DNA of 64,000 bases from Cannabis sativa (Eukaryota; Streptophyta; Magnoliopsida; Rosales; Cannabaceae): positions 24,379,280-24,443,279 of the forward strand of contig NC_083605.1 of the NCBI RefSeq assembly GCF_029168945.1, written 5' to 3'. Below the pieces are notes generated by a model, which saw nothing but the letters and a program-made list of their open reading frames with translations, did not search any database and was not told the DNA's origin. Of the stretch, positions 23,422 through 34,012 are shown piece by piece. The number at the start of each line of letters is the position of its first letter. Position 1 is the stretch's first letter. A program made the position numbers and the translations under genes.

Positions 23422-26400
23422 TTATAAGAGACCAAAAGGCTCAGGCAGAGTTTCGAATCCATTGTCAAAAATAGGCCCCTGATCTGTTTTGTCATCAATA
23501 CAGTGCAGCCAGTTTGTGTTTTTCAAGTCTTCTTTCAGCAAAATTGCATCATATCGTGAGCTCTCATACATGTCTATTTCACTCAACTTTGCAAAATGTC
23601 TACCAGCATGAGATTCAATTCCATTTTCAGCTGACCGATCAATATTGTCATTCTCTAACATGATTCCATTATAGTTGGTTTGTAACCCTCCATTCATGCT
23701 GACAGATGATGAAGAACTCAAACTTCGAACCGACTGGGTTTTTGAGGTCGTGGATCGAATGCTTTGTGGGAAGAGTGTGGTACCGGTAAGTGACCGACTG
23801 TTCCCTGCACCACTTCTTATATCCTACATAAGAAATTTCAGATGTCAGGATTTATCTAACTGGATGCAACCTTCATCTTCAAGAATCATGACACATTTTG
23901 CTACAGCAACAGAAGTAGAAGATTGAGTATGATACTGAAGTTCTCATTCCATTTCAACCAACTATGATGCACACAGTGCCTTTCTACATTAAGCATACAT
24001 TGACAAATTATAGTTTCAACAGATTAAATTATATGATAAGATTTTGATTGTGTATTCAATCCTTTCACAGGAATCCACCAAGATTATATCCCGGAAGAGT
24101 TTAGCTGTTCTATAATGGCCAAGTTCAAGACAGATCGCCTTACAATAATAAGAACATAAAATATATTGGGAAATTTGAAAGGTGTCGCGACATTCTAAAT
24201 GACAGTGGCCAGCTATGGGTCCTTTGTTTGATGTATCATTGTCAAGAGTTCTAAACATTGTTAAGAAAAAGAATCATATTCTAATACTTGTATCTTTTGG
24301 CATATTTTAGAATGACAAATTGGTCACGCACGCAATTAGTAATTTAAAATCTAAAACTGTTGACCTCCATTTAGTGTGTCATTTAACATTATATTATGAA
24401 ACAGAGAGTATGCATACCATATGCCTGATAGCCATATCCAGAGATCTTTTGGAGATCGTCCTCCCAAATCCATTGCCATTGGCATCGGCAGATGTTGTTG
24501 ATGTTTTTACAGGTTTTCTCATTGCCGAATCTGGAAGATGGGAGCCCTTCCGAGCTTCAGCATCAGTATGGTGTCCATTTCCATGTTGACGACCCCTTCC
24601 AGTTGGTTCTGAAAGTCTTCCTCTTGTGACAATGGGTGATGAATGTCTTCTTGAGATATTGGTAGCCGCTGTGGTATCTGAATTTCCTTTCGCTGAGACT
24701 GTAGCGCCTGGTCTTGACCTACCTGCAGAAACCGGCCTATCTGCTGGTAAAGTGGTTCTAAGGTTTGGGGGTGTGTCATGAGAAAAATCAGGCGGGATAA
24801 CAGGCTGAGGAGGCCGAACACGCGGTCCAGGCGAGCTTGGTCTGGATGGCGGATTTGGATTGCGTCCATTTGATAGCACACGGGCAGCTGACAGTGAAGG
24901 ACTTGCTGCTGGGGAAATAGATGGTGCTGGATTCCTACGGGTAGGGGTAGATGGACGGGAATTCGATCGAACAACTGGAGAACTCAAGTTTGCCGGGATT
25001 TGTGGTCTAGAACTGGGAGTGGAGGGCCTAGAGCTTTGAACTGATCGACTTTTTTCAGCAGATGAGTTGGATAGAGTTGGGCGAGCTCTAGAAGGTGTGG
25101 AAGGTCTTGATATTGATGTGCGTCCAGGAGTGGAGGGTCTTGCACTAGATGTAGAACGGGTAATGGGAGAGGATGGCCTTGTATAAGATGAAACTGATGC
25201 AGAGCTAGTGTTAAGTATTGATCCAGATCTGTTCGAGGAATAGTTACCATACATTGATGTGGAGGTTGAGGAGCGAGTCACTGAGCTGCTTCTAGCTGGT
25301 CTTGAATGGTGACTATTCTCAGCTTGTGAAGCTGATAGCTGAAACAGAGAATATGACACAGATTTAATCACATTTCAATACTTTATAGCGGAAAATAAAT
25401 GGTAAATCTGCTTAAGTGAAAATTAATGTCAGAGAAGTACTGCAGCAGAACACAGCTAGTACAGTACGCATGAACAAACACAAAAGAAGATAATGCCAGC
25501 ACACCTGCAATGATGCAACTAATGTTTGAAATACAATAATACATGGTTGCACATACCCTTGAAGCCTTAGTAGTAGACGATGATCTGGCTAAGGAACTGC
25601 TTCTCGTAGCCGCTACGGTTGGTTTAGATTCACTTGACTCTGATGTAGGGAATATTGTTGGAGTTCCAGGAGGAGTGAGAAGCCTAGTGGGGAGGGAAAA
25701 GAGAAATATGGCATACAAACAAATTAAACACTGATAACTACGATCCGTACAATTTCAACAATTATCAAAGGAACCACCACCGCCCTAATAGAGCAATAGT
25801 CTAATAAAATAACATTTAGTTGACAATTATTGTGGACATTGTCCCAATGGAATAAATGGTAGAGAATTGAGTCATATATAAGAACATGGACTACTCCATT
25901 CATTGTCAATTAGTTTTGAAATAGACCCCCATAATTCTCAACATGGTATAGAGATATACTGCGGACATTGTCCCACATGGAAAAATGACAACGTATTTTT
26001 TTTAAAAAAAAAAAAATATATGCACTGAAAATCAATGGCTGAGCCAGACCGAAATCAATGGAGAGGCCATGTAAGATTATATAAAATTATTTTATTTTAT
26101 TTTCTTAATTAGTTTTTACATATAATTTTAAAAAATTTAAAAATATTTGGGGGCATCCGCCCCTAGCTCCGTCACTGCTAGTGAAAATCATATCACTGAC
26201 GACAAGATTCATTTCTTATTTTCTCTATTGAGTAAGGTGTAGTTTTTCACTTAACTGATGTTTGAATCTGCATAAAAGCTTTCCAGTGGAAAATTACTTG
26301 AGAAGAGAATGTACAGACTTTTTATATAAATATATATATGACTCAAAATTCCAAACAAGAAATATGAAGGATATTAGATATATAATATAAGAATAGATAC

Positions 26401-27681
26401 TATTTTTATTGATATGAAGCCTTTTAAGTACCCAAAATCAAAATTGTAAGAATTTAAGCCAAAGCTGACACAATCATACCAATATATCCCACGTGCCAAC
26501 AACAGCATATAATATATAAGCTACATAAATATACCAACTCTTCAGCAAAATCAATACAAAGAACAAGAAGCAGATCTGAATTGAAATGAAGGAACACGAT
26601 GAAAAAAGAATGATGTGTTAGAATTTAGGAATAAGATAAATGTGGTTCTATCTTAAAACTAATTGGTAAAAGGAGTAGTTCATCATCTTATATATCTTAA
26701 TTTATTTTTACACATTAGTAATAATAATGTGAGACTATCTCTAATACACTTTCCTCAAGTTTGGATTTAGAAACTGTGGGTATAAGTAACAACATTTAAG
26801 AAATCACAGGGCCGAATGTGATATTTGAAAGAAATCTACTGGCTAAATATTGGGAAATTATTATTGTGAAATTTGTGAATTTTAAAATATGATAATATGT
26901 GATATATTAAATAGTAGTGATGATATGTGTGTAATCTGTATAAATATTAAATTAAATAGTTAAAAGAGACCAACCAATCGTAGTCGTGTTTTCCACCGTC
27001 TGTGGAAGACAACAAATCATCGATGCCACTACGAGACACTTTCGCCGATCCAACTGATAGTTTCCCCAATTTCACCGAAACTATAGAATACGAATACAAA
27101 TGTAAAAATACTACTCACAATTAGAAATAATTATAAATTATCATTATCTAATCTAATCTAAAAGGTAAAAACACTCGTATGATCGAAAATCTAAAAAAAA
27201 AAGACACGAAAATGAGAATGGAGACATCGATTTCCACTGCCTCATTTTTATTGTCCAACAAATGTCCAATCACCGGAAAATGCCATTCCAAAAAGAAAAT
27301 ATAAATCAAAAACTCAGCCACAAGTCGTAGTTATACATGCCGACAAAATTAATCTGTATAATATAGTTTAGTTTCCATGTTTGTCCTTAAGCATTGAACA
27401 GCCTCACGATTGACAAGAAAAAGACAAGTAAAGACAGTCCAGTACAGAAGGGGCATTTCGATCCACTAAAAGAGCATAAAAAAAAATGTACCATCTGAGG
27501 ATTCATCAGAGGATGTGACGGAGAGACTCCGCCGGTTCTTTGAGAACAGATCTAAGTTTTCATCGACGGCGTCCGCCTTATTTCCAGCGAGATTTAAACT
27601 TTGACCTCGCCGGTGCTGCGCCAACAAAGGAATATTATTCCTTCCTCCGATAAAAGAGTCTCTCCGGTTCATCATCATCAC
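23422..27681 (-). CDS. BPP1: BPP-like (basic proline-rich) protein, five exons, 581 codons
   Basis: Exons (minus strand): 27492-27681, 26975-27080, 25557-25683, 24418-25338 and 23422-23823. All four introns have GT-AG ends, and the joined frame is open for 581 codons plus TAA. Exon 1 holds GGRNNIP and a NRRSLSVTSSDES motif. Exons 1/2 join to give SSD-VSVKLGKLSVGSAK. Exons 2/3 join to give KHDYDW-LLTPPGTP. Exon 4 (residues about 142-448) is a low-complexity Ser/Pro/Arg region with repeated RPSTP(G/S/T) and SRP motifs, ending MAIRHM. Exon 5 has MYESSRYDAILLKED, NTNWLH and a C-terminal LPEPFGLL. From memory this order matches Arabidopsis At2g40070-type proteins, described as BASIC PROLINE-RICH PROTEINs that bind cortical microtubules and shape cells. 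The exact paralogue is uncertain. Four consecutive ATGs start the frame; the fourth (MNRR) fits the family best. The first intron boundaries of the gene model come from homology, not transcripts. Confidence 0.88.
25684..26974 (-). other. Intron 2 of the BPP-like gene, with repeat debris
   Basis: The 1,291-bp intron is the longest of the gene. Around 26030-26185 it carries a repeat-like patch (GGCTGAGCCA..., then GGGGCATCCGCCCCTAGC and TCCGTCACTGC) typical of decayed plant transposable elements. I cannot assign a family. The rest is AT-rich with no coding signal. Confidence 0.5.
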
Positions 27682-27696
27682 TGCGTCCTCTTCCTC

Positions 27697-27708
27697 CTAG
27701 ACCGCCAT
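27697..27708 (-). CDS. Three-codon upstream ORF of the BPP-like gene
   Basis: On the minus strand, ACAATGGCGGTCTAG lies 15 bases upstream of the first main ATG. The context (A at -3, G at +4, GC after ATG) is close to the dicot consensus, better than that of the ATG repeats used by the main frame. If the transcript includes it, a ribosome would translate only Met-Ala-Val before stopping. Whether the mRNA extends this far is not known. Confidence 0.4.
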   Translation of the reverse strand: MAV

Positions 27709-28304
27709 TGTAGTAGAAGTAGATTCAAAGCGAGCTTTTCGGTTTTTCCAAAAAGGAGGATTTTTTTATGTGGAGATTTAGTTTTACGTCACATGAGAGA
27801 GGGGGCAGATTTAGATCTGAGTTCTGAGCCACAGCAAAAATTACAGAGAGAGAGAATAAAAGGTCAGCGTCAGTGAGTGAAGATTTGTGCTATTTCCATT
27901 GAATTGTATAAGGAAGGAAGGAAGGAAGCATAACCCATACATACATACCTGACTTCATGGAATGGAAGCAATCAATACCCAATTATAAAAAATAACTGAC
28001 ATTCCGAGCTAAGCTTCCTGTTTTTCTTCCTTTTTTTGTTTTTTAGTTACTATGTATATGTGCTTCCTTCTATATTATATTGTTATCTAATCAACTTTCT
28101 ATATTTTTATAAGCATTATTGTAATCACTCAAAAAAATTATAAGCCTTATTCTAAAATCTTAAAAGAAAAATCATCTTAAATTTTTGACATCGTGTTTAT
28201 CTCTCTCCCTCATATAAATAAATATATATTGTTGAAGTTAAAGTTTGGCATAAGTAAATTTTTAGAAAGATACAATAAATTTATAATAATTCACTTCTTG
28301 TATT
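27709..28304. other. Upstream region of the BPP-like gene
   Basis: This should hold the 5' untranslated region and core promoter of the minus-strand gene. Visible features are GA-rich stretches near 27845-27860 and a short (GGAA)n run at about 27910-27928. I could not pick a TATA box with confidence. Confidence 0.4.
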
Positions 28305-29000
28305 TAGGATTGAGCAAACAAGAAACTCACCAAACCGTGTACACCGTCTGTCTGAATATCGAAAAAACCTAAAATCGAAAAAACTGCCTCCGATTGAAAC
28401 TGTCTTTGCACGGTCAGTTTTAATGTCAATAGCAAACTGACCGAACATATATATGGTACTCTATAAATATAACTATTTTTGTACATATTTAATATACAAT
28501 TTTATTAAACTAAATTTACTTATTATCTTTTTCATTTAAAGTCTCAATTCTCTGTTGTTTTATTTTATTATAATTTAATGTATTTATGTATTATATACAT
28601 ACATTCATAAAGTAATATGGGTTTTTTAATATAATTTATTACCATACTAGTAGTACAAATAATTTGAGCAAATTTAAAAAAATATTTATTTTACATTGTT
28701 TATTTAAGTAAGAAAATTGTTGTTCTTGAATTATATGATATTTGATACAATACTCTAATTTTTTTAGTTTTCAAATAATTATAGCAAATTTAAAGACTTG
28801 TTTTTTTAAAAAAAAAAAAAAAAGATGAAGCTCGGTTTGGTCAATTTTAACCGACCAAACCGTTGATTAAAATGGTCAGTTTTTTTTTACATTTATATAA
28901 TAGTCGGTCGGTTTTCGGCTTATAACCATAAAAACTGAAAACGGAATTTTAGATTTTTTTAGTGTAAAAAACTGACCAAATTGGTCGTTGCTCAACCCTA
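28305..29000. mobile_element. hAT-like inverted-repeat element (about 0.7 kb)
   Basis: The left end TAGGATTGAGCAA and the inverted right end TAGGGTTGAGCAA form a 13-bp terminal inverted repeat with one mismatch. The interior has imperfect inverse blocks of ACTGACCG/CGGTCAGT and AACCGACCAAACCG types around an AT-rich centre. It is related to 22360-22900. There is no coding capacity. I could not identify an exact 8-bp duplication, so hAT membership is inferred from the terminus style. Confidence 0.55.
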
Positions 29001-29878
29001 TCTACATCACGACAGTAATAAAGCTACATCTACTTTATGTTTTTATTTCTCACGAAAATTACAAGAAAACTAGCTAAGGTATGAGCTCTCAATTCTAGAG
29101 ATACAGAGCTGCTCTCACCTTATGAGGTGTTGAACTCGATTTTAGCCAACGACGCTAAGTCAATCAAAGCGATAAGGAATAATGATAGTTATTAAATGAA
29201 ATTAAGCATAAGTGCACAAAGATTTATAGAGGCTCGGTCCTGTGACAATAGTAATAGCCTACTCTCCCTTTACTTGTATTACTTATGAGAAAAGAAGCAA
29301 TTGAGTTTCTTGATCTCACTCGAAAGCTTACAATTTTGCAGCATAAGAGCTCTCTTGAAGAATAGAATTTGGCCCCTGAATAATATAATGGCTTCATTAT
29401 TTATATGGAATAAGTACATCAATTAGGTTTCCCAAATGAATGAAAAATAATAAGGGAAAGTAGAAATGTTTTCTATTTTACAACAATATCATGTGGAAAT
29501 CACATTAAAATAGTAATTCAATTAATAAAATAAATAAGAAAAGTATCTCCAAAGATATTTTAGCTGTATTTACCTTGGTCGGTATATGTGGACTTACTCC
29601 GAGATTGACACCGGTTGGATGGTGTCATTTACATTGTCCGAATGCTCCAGTTTATTCTTCAAATAAGTTGTTTTTATGAAATAACCCACCCTGGACGACA
29701 TGTTGAGGAGGAATCACCAGTCCAGGTCTTAAAATGTTTCACGTGTCATCTAGATGAACGCCACATCGCACTGTGCAAAATTTAGAATAACAGTTGCCCA
29801 CAAGTCCGCGTGGGAACTTTCTGTTGGTACGTGGACTTGCTCAACCCATGTACTAGGGGAATAGTGTGACACGTGCTC
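29001..29878. other. Unclassified, possibly LTR-derived
   Basis: No protein-coding frame. A segment near 29225-29275 (TTATAGAGGCTCGGTCC, then AATAGCCTACTCTCC) resembles pieces common in plant Copia LTRs. I cannot find paired ends. Confidence 0.3.
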
Positions 29879-30378
29879 TGTAATACCCTAAGATTAAGAG
29901 AATAGATTAGCAAACCCTAACTATTTAGGGCCAATTTGGCACAGCTGTGCTGTGGCAAAAAGCAGCTGTAGTTGTGCTGTGAGAAAAAGCAACTGTAGCT
30001 GTGCTGTGAGAAAAAGCTGCTGAGTGTTTGGTAAATATAATTTTAAAACAACTGTGAGTTAGAAAAGTTTTATATAAGTGTTTGGTAAACTAAATGATTA
30101 GATAGTTGTCAAATATACAATGACCAAAATAAGTATCATATGTATTTATTAAATAAATTATACATATTAACATATATTTATAATTTTTTTTTATTTTATT
30201 GAAAATAATAATAATTTTTTTATAATATTTAATTTTTGTATATATAATAAAATAATTAGTAGACATTTAAAAATAATTAAAAAATCAACATAAATATTAT
30301 CTATTAAATAATTTTAGATTATTACAAATTTTGCTCATAACAATCAATTTAATTTGACAAAATATATATGAATATATT

Positions 30379-31700
30379 TTAATTATGTCCCATTAAACTT
30401 GCAGCAATCATATCTCTGATATTGTCCATTTCATTTAAATTTGAAGTTGTAATGGTCTCATCTTCATCTTCAATATTCGTTTGATTATTTGCACAATAAT
30501 CTGGATTGTCTCTAATTTTCTCAAAATATCGATCACGTTTTGCATGCCTTCGAATGTAATTATGCAAGGCCATTGATGCAATCACTATTTTTACTTGCTT
30601 CTGGTATGGATAACTAGGCATATCTCTTAATATTTTCCATCTCTTCTTCCATACTCCAAAAGTTCTTTCAATAACACTTCGAAGAGAAGAATGTGCCTGG
30701 TTGAATACCTCTTTATAGCCAGTAGGTTTGCTACCTCGTTGAAATTGTGGAAGATGGTATCTTTGGCCTTTATATGGTCCTAAAAAACCTGTAATTTGTG
30801 GGTATCCCGCGTCTACTAAATAATATTTTCCTGTCAAATAAAATATAAAAACATAATTAAAAAATTATAAAACTTTAATAATTTATAAATGTGTTTAGAT
30901 GGCAACCTTGGGGAGGTTTTGGAAAATTTGAAGTTGAACTACGTAAAGCCGAATAAAAAATTCTTGTATCATGAGCAGAACCTTCCCACCCGGCATATGC
31001 ATATATAAATTGCATATCAAATTACATACTGCCATGACATTCTGAGTTGGTACCCCTTTTCTACCAACAAACGGTACTTGATCTTCAGGAGGAATTACGG
31101 CATTCACATGTACACCATCTATTGCGCCAATACAATTCTAAAAAAAGAACACTAAATTATAAAAATATACTATAGCTAGAAAAAAAAAATGTATAATTTT
31201 AAAGTATGACTTACCTTAAAATGAGGCATGTATCTAGAATCTCTCAATATCTCTTCAGGAACATCTTTAAAGTCTGGGTCTGGAGGTTTTAATACATCTA
31301 CACTCATATGACATAAAACATCTAAAACCTTATTGAAATATCGACTAACTGTCTCGCCTGAGTGCTGGAATCGCTCTTGTGTCAACCGGTTTCCAGCACC
31401 GTGACCTAATGTAAATAAAAACATGCCTAATATTTCAAGAGCACACATTCTCTTCGAACCCTTAAATCCATAATTAGCTTCCAATTCATTGCATAATTTA
31501 ATGAAAACACCCTTCTCCATCCTAAACATTCTATGACATCTACTTTCATTTCCTTGTAATATTTCCATCAACCACATATGACCAGTTTGAGAAGAATTCA
31601 TACAAGGAGTCTTTTCAATGTATGTTGTATAATAATGTTGAACTAGATATGTAGCTAGATACGCCGATTGTAACTCAATCTCCTCATCAGTGTCTGCCAT
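30379..31700 (-). pseudogene. PIF/Harbinger DDE transposase, one-base frameshift
   Basis: Three exons are inferred: 31215-31700, 30907-31137 and 30379-30830, with GT-AG borders (MPHFK/GTAAGT; TTTTTTTAG/AATTG; CAAG/GTTGCC; TTGACAG/GAAAA). Exon 1 holds the helix-rich N-terminal domain. Exon 2 holds the first catalytic Asp in CIGAIDGVHV, then the second Asp in WEGSAHDTRIF, but the latter is only in another frame. Near 31018-31021 one T is missing on the minus strand (AATTTGATATG where the frame needs one more base). Exon 3 holds KYYLVDAGYP and the catalytic Glu in VIERTFGVWKKRW, followed by an acidic tail. The length, about 390 residues, fits HARBI1-like nucleases. It would cut and paste the element together with ORF1 protein, but the frameshift should abolish it. 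Confidence 0.88.
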
Positions 31701-31981
31701 TATTTCTAATTTAAAATTATCCTGTAAATATTAAAGAGTATATGAAATACATATGAAATAGCCATAAAGTCTTTATAGCAAATGCAAGTTAAAAAAAAAA
31801 TAATAAAGCATATTCATATTAGTAATAACACCAAGTCTGAAGAACAAATACAGTTAAAGAAAAAACATAACAAACATATATTAAAGTCTTGAGAGCAATA
31901 CGATTAAAGAAATAACATAACAAAAATATATTAAAGTCATTACACAAAGTTTAGAAAATAAAGGCTACTATTCTGAACGAT

Positions 31982-33023
31982 TTAAGCATTATAATTATAT
32001 TCCAGAGTATACTCATTCTTGAGCCAAGTAAGCATTAACTCAGGTTCTTCCAATGAAGCAAACATCTCTCTCTTCTCTTTCATGATAAACAAGCGTGTTG
32101 CAAATAAATACAAGCTGCTCCCTTTCTCGATTTCAGGCAAAGAATTTAACATTTTCATAACTTCGGCAATACTATTCTCTTTTCTAGCTATTTCAATATT
32201 TCTACTTCTTGTCTCCACGGCATCAGCAAGGCGACCAATTTGTTCAAATATCATTACGGGCCCTGTCTTCTTCATTTTTCCTTTTCCATTTTTCATTTTT
32301 TTTATTTTGTTTCTCAAGTGGCTCAGTTGTTCTCTTGCTAGTTTTCTCTTAAGAAAATCTATCAATATTAGGCATCTCTATATCATCATCACTACTCTCA
32401 AGTTGTTCATGTAAGGTTTCAGTATCATTAAAAGGCTTTTCAGACTCAGATGGAATTATTCCAGATGAAGGTGTCCAAGCATACTCTCCTGTAGCAACAA
32501 TGTTCATAAAAATCTTATCTAATTTTTCCTCTACTTCTGGTTCAATTCCCCGAATGCGAAACTTTGCAGCATCGGGATGAGTCTACAAAAGAAAGTTTGT
32601 TAATTAAATATACCATTCATAAAAAAGTCTTTTAGTTTCATATAAATATTTAACAAGATTATAATGTACCTGTAATTTACTATTCCACCAATCTTCAGTT
32701 GCATCAATTGTATTCTTTTGCATACTCCATCCTAAACCAGTTTCTTTTCCCTTGAGTTGCTTCCAAAGCTTCCATTCACTTTTCAATCCATCCCATTTAT
32801 TTTTTAGCTGGGCTCTAGTGTAATCTCTTTCAGTTACTTTTTTCATATTTGTAATCAAGTTTAGATATCTAAGTTTATCTAAATAAGTAGTAGGACGATG
32901 TCCATCCTCAACCTCTTTGATACAGAATTCCAAGAAAAAATTCACACTCTCAGAATTCCATATTGCTTTACCTCGTGGTACGGCTACATCACCTTTAGTA
33001 CAAATATTTTTTTCTTTCTCCAT
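31982..33023 (-). pseudogene. PIF/Harbinger ORF1, Myb/SANT-like DNA-binding protein
   Basis: Exon 1 (32670-33023, 118 codons) has the trihelix/Myb_DNA-bind_3-type pattern: W.....FLEFCIKEVEDGHRP, YLNLITNMKKVTERDYTRAQ, LKNKWDGLKSEWKLWKQL, then TGLGW and EDWWNSKLQ. The donor CAG/GTACAT leads to exon 2 (31982-32582), beginning THPDAAKFRIRGIE. Exon 2 continues through an acidic Ser/Asp-rich part to a TAA near 32355. The downstream coiled, Lys-rich C-terminal part (REQLSHLRNKIKKMK...) is in a different frame, so one frameshift near 32355-32365 breaks the gene. In PIF elements the ORF1 protein binds the termini and assists the transposase. Confidence 0.82.
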
Positions 33024-33727
33024 CTAATTAAATTAAAATAATAAGTTTTATTAAGAAGTAAAAAGTAAAATAATGAGTCATAAAGCTAAAGAGTAATCCA
33101 ACACGAAAAACACATAATAATTATGATGATAGCCTCATCATCATTCTATTCTATTTGGGTACTTAAAATTTTTACCATAAAGTAGAATTTTAAAGTGAGA
33201 CCAAAGTAATGTAAACACTGATTTTTTAATATTTATATATATAATATATATATATATACATATATATGTTTTTGCATAGTTTTTTGTTAGTACTCTCATC
33301 AAAATATAGTACCAGTACTATAATTAACTAGTTATTATATAGATATGAGTAACACTATGATGCCAAGAGTTAAGGTCAGTCTATCTAGTTTACAGTAGTG
33401 GTAAGCTTAATTACCTTGATTATATATATATATATATATTATTTTTATATAGTTCTGATTTGATCTGTCTTTTTATATATAATTTTCAACATACACATAT
33501 ATAAGACTAAGGTTTACTATTGACTTATTTATCTCTCTCTCTCACTTTCTCATCATATTGTAGAGAGAGAAAGTAAAAGTAAGTCTTGCCAATACATATA
33601 TAGATATAGAATATGGGTATTTGGGGTTTAGGCTTTTAAAGCTTTACATTTTTCAGTTTCATGGCATACTAATAAAGAGTAAAGTTGTGATTTTTATTCT
33701 ACTTTATTTTTCTTGAAAGAATAAAAA

Positions 33728-34012
33728 ATGACCTTATTTGATGAGGTTCAAGACCTACAAAATCCTTCAATGGTTCTTGATACCTTGTTTTGTGAGGAAG
33801 AAGATTTTGAAGATGAGTTTGAGGAAAAAGAAGAAGAAGAAGAGAGTAAGAACTGTGATAATGGGTGTGAGAAAAAGTAACAATTTTTTCCATTGGTTTT
33901 GCTAGAAAATGATTTATTTTGGAAAAGTGATGAACTTTCTTCTTTGATAACTAAAGAGGAACAAACCCATTTTTGTTACAGTGATCTAAGCTTAGATGAA
34001 TCATTAATGGAG
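33728..34012 (+). pseudogene. CYCD3: Captured cyclin D3-like first-exon fragment
   Basis: The plus-strand frame from ATG 33728 reads MVLDTLFCEEEDF after a short N-terminus, then a Glu-rich stretch, then a TAA at 33878-33880. The same frame continues QFFPLVLLENDLFW, DELSSLITKEEQ and SLDESLME to 34012, where resemblance ends. This order is diagnostic of plant D3-type cyclin N-termini: an LxCxE retinoblastoma-binding motif (here LFCEE) in an acidic context, then a P.VLL..DLFW..DEL..L..KE block. It precedes the cyclin box, which is absent. A donor-like GTAAGT lies at about 34051. The fragment is antisense to the transposon genes and lies inside its termini. It is a host gene piece, not a working cyclin; transcription is unknown. 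Confidence 0.8.

Noticed and set aside
23675..23926. 83-codon plus-strand frame
   Set aside because: It is antisense to the last exon of the BPP-like gene and has no domain.
24519..25250. Two further minus-strand frames of 151 and 88 codons
   Set aside because: They are alternative-frame shadows of exon 4 of the BPP-like gene, kept open by its biased Ser/Pro/Arg codons.
24394..25371. A single-exon 325-residue protein starting MIKSVSYSLF
   Set aside because: The first and last residues are intron read-through. GT-AG borders and family homology define exon 4 as 24418-25338 within a five-exon gene.
32019..32414. 131-codon plus-strand hydrophobic frame
   Set aside because: It is the antisense shadow of the Lys-rich C-terminal part of PIF ORF1.
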